Position numbers and translations under genes: made by a program. Shown piece after piece: positions 6,731 through 15,963 of a stretch of 64,000 nt of DNA (the first letter of the stretch is position 1; each line of letters opens with the position of its first letter). The stretch comes from Burkholderia sp. D-99. Lineage in GTDB: Bacteria > Pseudomonadota > Gammaproteobacteria > Burkholderiales > Burkholderiaceae. Under the pieces are notes generated by a model. That model was given only the letters and a program-made list of their open reading frames with translations, was not told the DNA's origin and ran no database searches. The stretch spans positions 1,426,001 through 1,490,000 of the forward strand of contig NZ_JAAOXM010000002.1 of NCBI RefSeq assembly GCF_011605345.1, written 5' to 3'.

Positions 6731-7591
6731 ATGGACGCTTCTGAATTCAGCAAATTCCTGAAAGCCGCGTTGCCCGCGCAAGCCACGGCGGGCGCGGCGC
6801 TGACGGTCGCCGAAGTGGAAATTCCCGGCTACGCGCAGGACATCGTGCTGCGCCTCTACCGGCGCCCGGACAAAACCGGGTTGCCAGTAGTGCTTTATTT
6901 CCACGGCGGCGGCTTCGTTCGCGGTTCGCTCGAAGACGCCGATTTCGCCGCGCGTTTTTTAGCAGAACGCTTACCAGCTCTCGTAGTGTCGGTCGATTAT
7001 TCGCTCGCGCCGGCCTATCCCTTTCCGGCCGCGCCGGAGGATGCGTATCGCGCTGCCGTGTGGGCCGCGACGCGCGCCCGCGCGTTCGGCGGCAACCCGA
7101 AGAAGATCGGTGTCGCCGGCCATGATGCCGGTGGCCAGCTCGCGAACTGCCTGGCATTCATCGCACGTGACCGCGGTGAAGTGTCGATCGTCGCGCAGGC
7201 GCTGTTCGGGCCGATGCTCGACCCGAGCATGACGCGCATCGGCGACGCCGAGCGCCTCGCCTCCGACATCACCGCGCGCGAATGCGCGGCATGCTATCGC
7301 GCGTATCTGCCGCAGGCCGCACAACGCATGCATCCGTACGCGGCGCCGCTCGAATCGGTGCGCCTCGCGGGCCTTCCGCCGACGCTCGTCGTCACCGCGC
7401 AGAACGACGTGCTGCACGTCGAGGCGGAGAAATATGCGGGCTGCCTGATCTCGTCGGGCGTGCTCACGCAGGTGATCCGCTATCCGGACATCACGCACGC
7501 CGCGCTCGCGACGCACGAAGCCGCCTTCGAGGAAGCCGTGCGCTTCTTCCAGTGCCGCTTCCAGGCGCGCCAGCCGAACCGTTCCGAATAA
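6731..7591 (+). CDS. llpE: Lipase/esterase-like protein of the Ceo operon
   Basis: A 286-residue alpha/beta hydrolase of the hormone-sensitive-lipase type. The oxyanion-hole motif FHGGG is at about 57-61. The nucleophile elbow, normally GDSAGG, here reads GHDAGG, with Asp132 in place of the catalytic Ser. Candidate acid and His residues follow (TAQNDVLH, DITHAAL). It is the first gene of the efflux operon in Burkholderia; its role in efflux is unclear. The start at 6731 is preferred because the family-like sequence begins there. Without the Ser a classic esterase mechanism is unlikely, so it may be a non-catalytic or altered enzyme. ceoA follows after 32 bases. Confidence 0.88.
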   Translation: MDASEFSKFLKAALPAQATAGAALTVAEVEIPGYAQDIVLRLYRRPDKTGLPVVLYFHGGGFVRGSLEDADFAARFLAERLPALVVSVDYSLAPAYPFPAAPEDAYRAAVWAATRARAFGGNPKKIGVAGHDAGGQLANCLAFIARDRGEVSIVAQALFGPMLDPSMTRIGDAERLASDITARECAACYRAYLPQAAQRMHPYAAPLESVRLAGLPPTLVVTAQNDVLHVEAEKYAGCLISSGVLTQVIRYPDITHAALATHEAAFEEAVRFFQCRFQARQPNRSE

Positions 7592-7623
7592 CCAAAACCA
7601 ATCCACGTTTACTGGAGATCCAC

Positions 7624-8841
7624 ATGGCCATCCTACGCACCTCCCGCTCGCGAATCGCCACCGCGGCGATCGTGACGCTCGCCGTCGTCGGCCTCGGAAC
7701 GTTCGGCGCGATGCGCGTGAACGCGAACGCGCCCGAGAAATCGGCAGCGCCGCTTCCCGAAGTCGATGTCGCGACCGTCGTGCCGCAGACCGTCACCGAC
7801 TGGCAGAGTTATTCGGGCCGCCTCGAAGCGGTCGAGAAGGTCGACGTGCGCCCGCAGGTGTCGGGCACGATCGTCGCGGTGAATTTCAAGGACGGCGCGC
7901 TCGTGAAGAAGGGCGACGTGCTGTTCGTGATCGATCCGCGCCCGTACCAGGCCGAAACCGATCGCGCGGCCGCGCAGCTCGCGGCCGCGCAGGCGCGCAA
8001 CGGCTACGCGCAGACCGACTGGCAGCGCGCGCAGCGGCTGATCGGCGACAACGCGATCGCAAAGCGCGACTACGACGAGAAGCAGAACGCGGCGCGCGAA
8101 GCGGCGGCGAACCTGAAGGCCGCCGACGCTGCGCTGGAAACGGCGCGCATCAACCTCGGCTATACGCGGATCACCGCGCCTGTTTCGGGCCGCGTGTCGC
8201 GTGCGGAAATCACGCTCGGCAACGTCGTGTCGGCCGGCGCGTCGGCCGCGCCGCTCACCACGCTGGTGTCGGTGTCGCCGATCTACGCGTCGTTCGACGC
8301 GGACGAACAGACCTACCTGCAATACATCAACGGCGCGCGCAACGGCCGCAAGGTGCCGGTCGAGCTCGGCCTCGCGAACGAAACCGGCTACTCGCGCAGC
8401 GGCGAGATCGACTCGGTCGACAACCGGCTCGACACGTCGTCGGGCACGATCCGCGTGCGCGCGCGCTTCGACAACACGGACGGTGCGCTCGTCCCGGGCC
8501 TGTACGCACGCGTGAAGGTGGGCGGCAGCGCGCCGCACGAGGCGCTGCTCGTCGACGACGCGGCGATCAACACCGACCAGGACAAGAAGTTCGTGTTCGT
8601 CGTCGACCAGCAGGGCCGCGTGTCGTACCGCGAAGTACAGCAGGGGATGCAGCACGGCAACCGGCGCGTGATCGTGAGCGGCCTCGCGGCAGGCGATCGC
8701 GTGGTGGTGAACGGCACGCAGCGCGTGCGCCCCGGCGAACAGGTGAAGCCGCACATGGTCCCGATGACGGGCGGTGACGCGCCGTCCGCGCCGCTGGCGG
8801 ACAACGCGAAGCCGGCCGCACCGGCGAAGGCGGATTCGTAA
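7624..8841 (+). CDS. ceoA: RND efflux periplasmic adaptor
   Basis: A 405-residue membrane fusion protein (HlyD/AcrA type; BpeE in B. pseudomallei) that bridges the inner-membrane pump and outer-membrane channel. An N-terminal membrane anchor or signal (residues about 10-35) precedes the first half of the lipoyl domain (VDVRPQVSGTIVAVNFKDG). An alpha-hairpin of Ala/Gln-rich heptads follows (about 105-170), then the second lipoyl half (LGYTRITAPVSGRV), beta-barrel and membrane-proximal domains. The tail is Ala/Pro-rich. The start is set by GGAG eight bases before ATG. It lies between llpE and ceoB in one operon, 45 bases before ceoB. Confidence 0.94.
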   Translation: MAILRTSRSRIATAAIVTLAVVGLGTFGAMRVNANAPEKSAAPLPEVDVATVVPQTVTDWQSYSGRLEAVEKVDVRPQVSGTIVAVNFKDGALVKKGDVLFVIDPRPYQAETDRAAAQLAAAQARNGYAQTDWQRAQRLIGDNAIAKRDYDEKQNAAREAAANLKAADAALETARINLGYTRITAPVSGRVSRAEITLGNVVSAGASAAPLTTLVSVSPIYASFDADEQTYLQYINGARNGRKVPVELGLANETGYSRSGEIDSVDNRLDTSSGTIRVRARFDNTDGALVPGLYARVKVGGSAPHEALLVDDAAINTDQDKKFVFVVDQQGRVSYREVQQGMQHGNRRVIVSGLAAGDRVVVNGTQRVRPGEQVKPHMVPMTGGDAPSAPLADNAKPAAPAKADS

Positions 8842-8886
8842 GCGGCCCGCCGCTTCGCATCCGCGTTCAACCAGACAGAGTCACAC

Positions 8887-11800
8887 ATGAACATTTCAAA
8901 ATTCTTTATCGACCGGCCGATCTTCGCAGGAGTCCTATCGGTGATCATCCTGCTCGGCGGGGTGATCGCGATGTTCCTGCTGCCGATCTCGGAGTATCCG
9001 GAAGTCGTGCCGCCTTCCGTGATCGTGAAGGCGCAGTACCCGGGCGCGAACCCGAAAGTGATCGCCGAGACGGTCGCGTCGCCGCTTGAAGAGCAGATCA
9101 ACGGCGTCGAGGACATGCTCTACATGCAGTCGCAGGCGAACAGCGACGGCAACATGACGATCACCGTCACGTTCAAGCTCGGCACCGATCCGGACAAGGC
9201 CACGCAGCTCGTGCAGAACCGCGTGAACCAGGCGCTGCCGCGCTTGCCGGAAGACGTGCAGCGGCTCGGCATCACGACGGTGAAGAGCTCGCCGACGCTG
9301 ACGATGGTGGTCCACCTGATCTCGCCGGACAACCGCTACGACATGACCTACCTGCGCAACTACGCGCTGATCAACGTGAAGGATCGCCTGTCGCGGATCC
9401 AGGGCGTCGGCCAGGTGCAGCTGTGGGGTTCGGGCGACTACGCGATGCGCGTGTGGCTCGATCCGCAGAAGGTCGCGCAGCGCGGGCTGTCGGCCGAGGA
9501 CGTCGTGCAGTCGATCCGCGAGCAGAACGTGCAGGTCGCGGCCGGCGTGATCGGCGCATCGCCGTCGCTGCCCGGCACGCCGCTGCAGCTGTCGGTGAAC
9601 GCGCGCGGCCGCCTGCAGACGGAAGACGAGTTCGGCGACATCGTCGTGAAGACGACGCCGGACGGCGGCGTCACGCGCCTGCGCGACATCGCGCGGATCC
9701 AGCTCGACGCGTCCGAATACGGGCTGCGCTCGCTGCTCGACAACAAGCCGGCCGTCGCGATGGCGATCAACCAGTCGCCGGGCGCGAACTCGCTGCAGAT
9801 CTCGGACGAAGTGCGCAAGACGATGGCCGAGCTGAAGCAGGACATGCCGGCGGGCATCGACTACAAGATCGTCTATGACCCGACGCAGTTCGTGCGCTCG
9901 TCGATCAAGGCCGTCGTGCACACGCTGCTCGAAGCGATCGCGCTGGTCGTGATCGTCGTGATCGTGTTCCTGCAGACCTGGCGCGCGTCGCTGATTCCGC
10001 TGATCGCGGTGCCGGTGTCGATCATCGGCACATTCTCGCTGCTGCTCGCGTTCGGGTATTCGATCAACGCGTTGTCATTGTTCGGGATGGTGCTCGCGAT
10101 CGGGATCGTGGTCGACGATGCGATCGTGGTGGTCGAGAACGTCGAGCGCAACATCGAGAGCGGGATGAACGCTCGGGCGGCGACCTACAAGGCGATGCAG
10201 GAAGTGAGCGGGCCGATCATCGCGATCGCGCTGACGCTGGTCGCCGTGTTCGTGCCGCTGGCATTCATGTCGGGCCTGACCGGCCAGTTCTACAAGCAGT
10301 TCGCGATGACCATCGCGATCTCGACGGTGATCTCTGCGTTCAACTCGCTGACGCTGTCGCCGGCGCTGTCCGCGATCCTGCTGAAGGGCCATGGCGAGAA
10401 GGAAGACTGGCTCACGCGCGTGATGAACCGCGTGCTCGGCGGGTTCTTCCGCGGCTTCAACAAGGTGTTCCATCGCGGCGCGGAGAACTACGGCCGCGGC
10501 GTGCGCGGTGTGCTGTCGCGCAAGACGGCGATGCTGGGCGTGTACCTCGTGCTGGTGGGCGCGACCGTGCTGGTGTCGAAGGTCGTGCCGGGCGGCTTCG
10601 TGCCCGCGCAGGACAAGGAATACCTGATCGCGTTCGCGCAGCTGCCGAACGGTGCGTCGCTCGACCGTACCGAGAAGGTGATCCGCGACATGGGCTCGAT
10701 CGCGCTGAAGCAGCCGGGTGTCGAGAGCGCGGTGGCGTTCCCGGGGCTGTCGGTGAACGGCTTCACGAACAGCTCGAGCGCGGGCATCGTGTTCGTCACG
10801 CTGAAGCCGTTCTCGGAACGGCACGGCAAGGCGCTGTCGGCCGGCGCGATCGCGGGTGCGCTGAACCAGCAGTACGGCGCGATGAAGGACTCGTTCGTCG
10901 CGGTGTTCCCGCCGCCGCCGGTGCTGGGCCTCGGTACGCTCGGCGGGTTCAAGATGCAGATCGAGGATCGCGGCGCGGTTGGCTACGCGCGGCTCGCGGA
11001 TGCGACCAACGATTTCATCAAGCGCGCGCAGCAGGCGCCGGAACTCGGCCCGCTGTTCACGAGCTACCAGATCAACGTGCCGCAGCTCAACGTCGATCTC
11101 GACCGCGTGAAGGCGAAGCAGCTCGGCGTGCCGGTGACCGACGTGTTCAACACGATGCAGGTGTATCTCGGCTCGCTGTACGTGAACGACTTCAACCGCT
11201 TCGGGCGCGTGTATCAGGTGCGCGTGCAGGCCGATGCGCCGTTCCGCCAGCGCGCGGACGACATCCTGCAGCTGAAGACGCGCAACGACAAGGGCGAGAT
11301 GGTGCCGCTGTCATCGCTGGTCACGGTGACGCCGACGTTCGGCCCGGAAATGGTCGTGCGCTACAACGGCTACACGGCGGCCGACATCAACGGCGGCCCG
11401 GCGCCGGGCTTCTCGTCGGGTCAGGCGCAGGCCGCGATCGAGCGCATCGCGCATGAAACGCTGCCGCGCGGCGTGCGGTTCGAATGGACCGACCTCACGT
11501 ACCAGCAAATTCTTGCAGGCGATTCGGCGATGTATGTGTTCCCGATCAGCGTGCTGCTCGTGTTCCTCGTGCTCGCCGCGCTGTATGAAAGCCTGACGCT
11601 GCCGCTCGCGGTGATCCTGATCGTGCCGATGAGCATCCTGTCGGCGCTCACGGGCGTGTGGCTCACGCAGGGAGACAACAACATCTTCACGCAGATCGGC
11701 TTGATGGTGCTGGTGGGGCTGTCGGCGAAGAACGCGATCCTGATCGTCGAGTTCGCGCGTGAGCTCGAACATGACGGCAGGACGCCGCTCGAGGCCGCGA

Positions 11801-12087
11801 TCGAGGCGAGCCGGCTGCGGCTGCGCCCGATTTTGATGACGTCGATCGCGTTCATCATGGGCGTGGTGCCGCTCGTCACGTCGACGGGCGCCGGTTCGGA
11901 AATGCGCCATGCGATGGGTGTCGCGGTGTTCTTCGGGATGCTCGGCGTGACGCTGTTCGGGCTGATGCTGACGCCGGTGTTCTACGTCGTGCTGCGTACG
12001 CTCGCGGGCGGGAAGATCCACGTCGCCGGCAAGGACTCGGCGGGTTATGGCGTGACGCCCCCCGGCGTACCGGCTCCGGATGCTTGA
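8887..12087 (+). CDS. ceoB: RND multidrug efflux pump, inner-membrane transporter
   Basis: A 1,066-residue proton-driven RND pump of the HAE-1 type (AcrB/MexF-like; BpeF in B. pseudomallei). It begins MNISKFFIDRPIFAGVLS, as this family does, and has the usual 12 membrane segments and two large periplasmic loops. The proton-relay region carries GIVVDDAIVVVENVER (the paired Asp in helix 4), and the second half has GLSAKNAILIVEFA. Known substrates of Ceo/BpeEF pumps include chloramphenicol, trimethoprim and fluoroquinolones, induced by salicylate-like compounds; this is family knowledge. Length is normal and no frame break is seen. The opcM start lies 10 bases after its stop. Confidence 0.96.
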   Translation: MNISKFFIDRPIFAGVLSVIILLGGVIAMFLLPISEYPEVVPPSVIVKAQYPGANPKVIAETVASPLEEQINGVEDMLYMQSQANSDGNMTITVTFKLGTDPDKATQLVQNRVNQALPRLPEDVQRLGITTVKSSPTLTMVVHLISPDNRYDMTYLRNYALINVKDRLSRIQGVGQVQLWGSGDYAMRVWLDPQKVAQRGLSAEDVVQSIREQNVQVAAGVIGASPSLPGTPLQLSVNARGRLQTEDEFGDIVVKTTPDGGVTRLRDIARIQLDASEYGLRSLLDNKPAVAMAINQSPGANSLQISDEVRKTMAELKQDMPAGIDYKIVYDPTQFVRSSIKAVVHTLLEAIALVVIVVIVFLQTWRASLIPLIAVPVSIIGTFSLLLAFGYSINALSLFGMVLAIGIVVDDAIVVVENVERNIESGMNARAATYKAMQEVSGPIIAIALTLVAVFVPLAFMSGLTGQFYKQFAMTIAISTVISAFNSLTLSPALSAILLKGHGEKEDWLTRVMNRVLGGFFRGFNKVFHRGAENYGRGVRGVLSRKTAMLGVYLVLVGATVLVSKVVPGGFVPAQDKEYLIAFAQLPNGASLDRTEKVIRDMGSIALKQPGVESAVAFPGLSVNGFTNSSSAGIVFVTLKPFSERHGKALSAGAIAGALNQQYGAMKDSFVAVFPPPPVLGLGTLGGFKMQIEDRGAVGYARLADATNDFIKRAQQAPELGPLFTSYQINVPQLNVDLDRVKAKQLGVPVTDVFNTMQVYLGSLYVNDFNRFGRVYQVRVQADAPFRQRADDILQLKTRNDKGEMVPLSSLVTVTPTFGPEMVVRYNGYTAADINGGPAPGFSSGQAQAAIERIAHETLPRGVRFEWTDLTYQQILAGDSAMYVFPISVLLVFLVLAALYESLTLPLAVILIVPMSILSALTGVWLTQGDNNIFTQIGLMVLVGLSAKNAILIVEFARELEHDGRTPLEAAIEASRLRLRPILMTSIAFIMGVVPLVTSTGAGSEMRHAMGVAVFFGMLGVTLFGLMLTPVFYVVLRTLAGGKIHVAGKDSAGYGVTPPGVPAPDA

Positions 12088-12097
12088 GGATAAAAAG

Positions 12098-13633
12098 ATG
12101 GACTACATGCACAACACGAACGGCCTGATGCGCTTCGCGAAGGTGGCGGCCGCGAGCACCCTGCTCGCGACGCTGCTCGCCGCGTGCGCGGTGGGGCCCG
12201 ACTACAAGCGCCCGGATGTGTCGACGCCCGCCGCGTTCAAGGAAGCGCCGACGCTCGCCGCAGGCGAACAGGCCGGCACGTGGAAGACGGCCGAGCCTTC
12301 GGACGGCGAACACCGCGGCGAATGGTGGAAGGTGTTCGGCGACCCGGTGCTCGATTCGCTCGAGACGCAGGCACTCGCCGCGAACCAGAACCTGAAGGCC
12401 GCGGCCGCGCGCGTCGAGGAAGCGCGTGCGGCGACGCGTACCGCGCGCTCGCAATGGTTCCCGCAGGTCGGTGCCGGCTTCGGGCCGACGCGCGAAGGGT
12501 TGTCGTCGGCGTCGCAGTTCCAGCCGCAGGGCACGGGCCCGACCAATGCGACGCTGTGGCGCGCGCAGGGTACGGTGTCGTACGAAGCCGACCTGTTCGG
12601 CCGTGTCGGCCGCAACGTCGAGGCGTCGCGTGCCGACCAGGCGCAGAGCGAAGCGCTGTTCCGTTCGGTGCAGCTCGCGCTGCAGGCGGACGTCGCGCAG
12701 AACTACTTCGAACTGCGCCAGCTCGATTCCGACCAGGATCTGTACCGCCGTACGGTGGAGCTGCGCGACCAGGCACTGAAGCTCGTGCAGCGCCGCTTCA
12801 ACGAAGGCGACATCAGCGAACTCGACGTGTCGCGCGCGAAGAACGAGCTGGCCAGCGCGCAGGCCGATGCGGTCGGCGTCGCGCGCCGGCGTGCGGCGTC
12901 CGAGCATGCGCTCGCGATCCTGCTCGGCAAGGCGCCGGCGGATTTCGGGTTCAAGGAAACGCCGATCGTGCCGGTCGCGGTGAAGGTGCCGCCGGGCCTG
13001 CCGTCCGCGCTGCTCGAACGCCGTCCGGACGTATCGGCGGCCGAGCGTGCCATGGCGGCCGCGAACGCGCGGATCGGCCTCGCGAAGTCCGCGTACTTCC
13101 CGAAGCTCGATATCACCGGGGCGTTCGGTTATGAAGCGTCGACGCTCGGCAACCTGTTCCTGTGGTCGAGCCGTACGTTCCTGCTCGGGCCGTTCGCGGG
13201 CACTGCGCTGACGCTGCCGCTGTTCGACGGCGGACGCCGTGCGGCCGGCGTGCAGCAGGCGCGCGCGCAGTACGACGAGCAGGTCGCGAACTACCGGCAG
13301 CAGGTGCTCGTCGCGTTCCGTGAGGTCGAGGACAATCTCGCCGACCTGCGCCTGCTCGACGACCAGATCCGCGCGCAGGATGCGGCCGTCAATGCGTCGC
13401 GGCGCGCGGCGACGTTGTCGCGCACGCAGTACCAGGAAGGCGAGGTCGCCTATCTCGACGTGATCGACAGCGAGCGCTCGGTGCTGCAGTCGCAACTGCA
13501 GGCGAACCAGTTGACCGGCGCGCAGGCCGTATCGACCGTCAACCTGATCCGCGCGCTCGGCGGCGGGTGGGGTGCGGCACCGACGGCGGTCGGTGATGCG
13601 GCGTCCGTCAAGGCGGAGGTCGCCGCGCGTTGA
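12098..13633 (+). CDS. opcM: RND efflux outer-membrane lipoprotein channel
   Basis: A 511-residue TolC/OprM-family outer-membrane factor (OprC in B. pseudomallei). The signal ends in a lipobox (LLAAC, Cys30) followed by AVGPDYKRP, the usual start of mature NodT-type channels. Two copies of the outer-membrane efflux domain follow, with long Ala/Gln-rich helices and the repeated ARAEYEE-like pattern. The start at 12098 has GAGGA seven bases upstream and is preferred over an ATG at 12080 that overlaps ceoB. It is the last gene of the operon; a strong terminator follows after 59 bases. Confidence 0.94.
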   Translation: MDYMHNTNGLMRFAKVAAASTLLATLLAACAVGPDYKRPDVSTPAAFKEAPTLAAGEQAGTWKTAEPSDGEHRGEWWKVFGDPVLDSLETQALAANQNLKAAAARVEEARAATRTARSQWFPQVGAGFGPTREGLSSASQFQPQGTGPTNATLWRAQGTVSYEADLFGRVGRNVEASRADQAQSEALFRSVQLALQADVAQNYFELRQLDSDQDLYRRTVELRDQALKLVQRRFNEGDISELDVSRAKNELASAQADAVGVARRRAASEHALAILLGKAPADFGFKETPIVPVAVKVPPGLPSALLERRPDVSAAERAMAAANARIGLAKSAYFPKLDITGAFGYEASTLGNLFLWSSRTFLLGPFAGTALTLPLFDGGRRAAGVQQARAQYDEQVANYRQQVLVAFREVEDNLADLRLLDDQIRAQDAAVNASRRAATLSRTQYQEGEVAYLDVIDSERSVLQSQLQANQLTGAQAVSTVNLIRALGGGWGAAPTAVGDAASVKAEVAAR

Positions 13634-13692
13634 AGCAGCGGCCCGCCAAGGGTCGTTCAAGCAGATGGCTGATATGGCTGATCGAAGAAGAA

Positions 13693-13726
13693 CCCCGGTC
13701 CGTGGCAACGCGGACCGGGGTTTTTT
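13693..13726 (+). terminator. Intrinsic terminator after opcM
   Basis: CCCCGGTCCG and CGGACCGGGG form a perfect 10-bp stem around an 8-base loop, followed at once by six T residues. It ends the ceo operon. The preceding AAGAAGAA on the other side is only a weak tail for the minus-strand TetR gene. Confidence 0.93.
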
Positions 13727-13744
13727 ATTGGCCGCTCGTGCGCG

Positions 13745-14341
13745 TCATGGCTGCTCCTCGGGCTTCACGTCCGTGCGCTCGGCGATGACCACCGCGTAGC
13801 GGCCGACCGCATCGGCGATGCGCTGCGCCAGTTCGGGATCGCGCACCGCGCGCGCGAGCGTGACGCCGCCCGACAGCAGCGCGAGAAATGCGATCGCGCG
13901 GTCGTCGTCGGGAGTGTCGCCCATCCCGGCCGACACGTCGTCGACGATCTGCCGCAGCGCTTGCTCATAGGCGTCGCGCGTCTCGTCGTCGGCGCGCATC
14001 ACTTCCGGGGACAGGCTCGGCAGCGCACAGCTCTCGCCGAGTGCGCAGGTGCGCCGTGGCCCGAGGTAGAACGACACGAACGGGCGCCGCCAGCGCGCGC
14101 CGTGCTCGGCCTTGAACGTCGAGACGCCTTGCCGGAGCTGGTCGAGGCCATCAAGGACGACCTGCCGGAACGCTTCGCCCTTCGTCTTGAAATGCCCGTA
14201 GAACGCGCCGTTGGTGACGCCCGCCGCCTTCGTCAGCGGACCGATGCCGGAGCCGCCATAGCCTTCCTCGCGGAACAGGCGGCTCGCGGCCTCGAGGATG
14301 CGCGTGCGGGTTTCGTGTTTGTGCTCGACGGAATAACGCAT
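13745..14341 (-). CDS. TetR-family repressor
   Basis: A 198-residue TetR-type regulator. The N-terminal helix-turn-helix (residues about 10-56: TRTRILEAASRLFREEGYGG ... AAGVTNGAFYGHFKTKGEAF) is well conserved, and the C-terminal part should bind a ligand. It includes a CALGESCALPSLS segment of the type seen in a sub-group of TetR proteins with conserved Cys that often sense electrophiles. It is divergent from a tautomerase-like gene across a 127-base gap with two palindromes, so it most likely represses that gene and itself. It points toward the end of the ceo operon but is separated by the terminator. Confidence 0.9.
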   Translation of the reverse strand: MRYSVEHKHETRTRILEAASRLFREEGYGGSGIGPLTKAAGVTNGAFYGHFKTKGEAFRQVVLDGLDQLRQGVSTFKAEHGARWRRPFVSFYLGPRRTCALGESCALPSLSPEVMRADDETRDAYEQALRQIVDDVSAGMGDTPDDDRAIAFLALLSGGVTLARAVRDPELAQRIADAVGRYAVVIAERTDVKPEEQP

Positions 14342-14355
14342 GACAGGCTCGCTTC

Positions 14356-14416
14356 AGAGCGATCGCTCTTTATCGCTTGCATAGAGAGCGATCAGTGTCT
14401 AATGTATAGAGAGTGA
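14356..14416. promoter_or_regulatory. TetR-type operator sites
   Basis: Three related signals lie in the divergent gap. AGAGCGATCGCTCT (14356-14369) is a perfect 14-base palindrome. TCTA-ATGTA-TAGA (14398-14410) is a second inverted repeat. ATAGAGAGYGA occurs as a direct repeat at 14381-14391 and 14406-14416. They probably bind the TetR regulator and control both genes. Confidence 0.6.
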
Positions 14417-14468
14417 CTGGTATTTATATCACGTCACGATTCCGATGACCTGACCTGGAGAAAGTGCG

Positions 14469-14900
14469 ATGCCGATTACGCTGACAGTATCCGAAGGGGT
14501 TTTCACGCAGGACGACGAGGGGCCGGTGTTTGCCGAGTTGACCGATGCGCTGCTGGACGTCGAAGGGTTGACCGGGAACGGCTTCCTGGCGCCGAACGTG
14601 GTGGGCACGCTCAACGTGCTGCCGCGCAACCGGACCTTCGTGCACGGCCGCGCGGAGCCCGCCGCGTTCGTCGAGCTGAAGCTGCCTGCCGTGGCGCTCG
14701 CGGCGCCCGACAAGCAGCGGCAATTCGTCGAACGAGCGACCGAGATCGTGCTGCATCGGGCGGGCGGGCGGCTGACGCCCGCGCAAGTGTGGGTGAACGT
14801 CGTGCATGCCGTCGATGGCGGATGGGGCATTGCCGGGCGACGGTACGACAACGCTTCGCTCGTCGATTCGATCCAGAGTGCGGCGGCTGCCTCGCATTAA
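14469..14900 (+). CDS. Tautomerase-superfamily protein
   Basis: A 143-residue protein starting Met-Pro-Ile-Thr. Proline as residue 2, exposed after Met removal, is the catalytic base of 4-oxalocrotonate tautomerase-like enzymes. Two halves of about 60 residues each are consistent with a fused beta-alpha-beta pair (the second with RATEIVLHRAGGRLTPAQVWVNV). The substrate is unknown. It is divergent from a TetR regulator whose likely operators sit in its promoter, so it is probably induced by the regulator's ligand. GGAG lies eight bases before the start. Confidence 0.75.
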   Translation: MPITLTVSEGVFTQDDEGPVFAELTDALLDVEGLTGNGFLAPNVVGTLNVLPRNRTFVHGRAEPAAFVELKLPAVALAAPDKQRQFVERATEIVLHRAGGRLTPAQVWVNVVHAVDGGWGIAGRRYDNASLVDSIQSAAAASH

Positions 14901-14921
14901 CTGCGATTAGCTGCAACTAAC

Positions 14922-14972
14922 GGTCAAGCCCTCGGGCGTTGACCGACGGTGCGGCGGTACCGCCGCCGCACC
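14922..14972. terminator. Two hairpins between convergent genes
   Basis: GGTCAAGCCC/GGGCgTTGACC (14922-14944, one bulge) and GGTGCGGCG/CGCCGCACC (14948-14972) lie between the ends of the tautomerase and LysR genes. No T-run follows either on the plus strand. They are probably bidirectional termination or RNA 3'-end structures. Moderate to low confidence. Confidence 0.4.
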
Positions 14973-14974
14973 GG

Positions 14975-15865
14975 TTACCTGCAGTCGCATGCAGTTCGCA
15001 GTGCGCGAATCAGTTCGCTCGCCGCTTTGCCGAGCCCCGTATGCTTCGGCCGCCGCAGGTACACGGGCAGTGGTAACCCGTTGCGGATGTTCTCGAACAC
15101 GAGCGGCGCGAGTTCGCCGTTGGCGACGTACCCGCCGATCACCGATGCAGGCAGGTTCGCCCAACCGTGACCGGCCTTCACGAGCGCGATCGCGGTCGCC
15201 ATGTCGGTCACTTTCCACGTGCGGTTGCCGATCAACGGCCGCACGTCGGTCAACGGCCGCTCCGGATCGGCGATCACGATCTGCCGGAAGCCCGACAGCC
15301 GCTCGATCGCTTCCGGATGCGCGCCTTCGGCGATCAGCGGATGGGCCGGCGCGGCGACGGCAATGAGCGTCTCGGTCCACAGCGCGTGGATCTGTTCCTG
15401 CGGATGGAGGTCGAGCCCGCAGTACGCCACACAGAGATCGACGGCGGCGCGATGCAGCGCGTCGACGATCGCGTCCTGCGGCGCCGTGACGACACTGACC
15501 GCGAGCGCCGGATACTTCGCGGCGACTGCCGCCAGCGCGCGGGCGACGGGCGCGCTGTCGATTTCGGCCGCGACGCCGAGCCGCAGCGTGTCTTCGACAC
15601 CTTCCGACAAGTGCTGCGCGTGTGCGCGCAGCACCTGCAACTGCTCGGCGATCGAGCGCGCGTCGGGCAGCAGCGCGGCCATCGCGGCGGTCGGTGTCGG
15701 TTCGCGCGTGCCGCGGTCGAACAGTACGAGGTCGAGTTCGGCCTCGAGGTTCGCGATCGCCATGCTGATCGCCGACGGTGTGCGGCCGAGCGCACGCGCG
15801 GCCGCGGAAAACGAGCCTTTGTCGATGACGGTCAGCAGCATGTCGATGTGGTCGCTGGTCAGCAT
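14975..15865 (-). CDS. LysR-type regulator, divergent from a PACE efflux gene
   Basis: A 296-residue LysR-family regulator. The start at 15865 is chosen because AGGAGG lies six bases before it; an upstream in-frame extension lacks such a site. The helix-turn-helix spans about residues 5-62 (GSFSAAARALGRTPSAISMAIANLE), followed by an effector-binding domain. It is divergent from a PACE-family transporter gene with a 98-base gap. This is the arrangement of AceR/AceI-type pairs, where the LysR protein activates the transporter in response to its substrate. The target is inferred from position only. Confidence 0.9.
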   Translation of the reverse strand: MLTSDHIDMLLTVIDKGSFSAAARALGRTPSAISMAIANLEAELDLVLFDRGTREPTPTAAMAALLPDARSIAEQLQVLRAHAQHLSEGVEDTLRLGVAAEIDSAPVARALAAVAAKYPALAVSVVTAPQDAIVDALHRAAVDLCVAYCGLDLHPQEQIHALWTETLIAVAAPAHPLIAEGAHPEAIERLSGFRQIVIADPERPLTDVRPLIGNRTWKVTDMATAIALVKAGHGWANLPASVIGGYVANGELAPLVFENIRNGLPLPVYLRRPKHTGLGKAASELIRALRTACDCR

Positions 15866-15963
15866 GCGCCGCCTCCTGTCAGAAAAATTGAAAGGACCTG
15901 ACTTTGGCGGACGCAGGCCCGCTGATAGTCTCGCCACCTTGTTCGAGATGAAGGTGGATGGTC

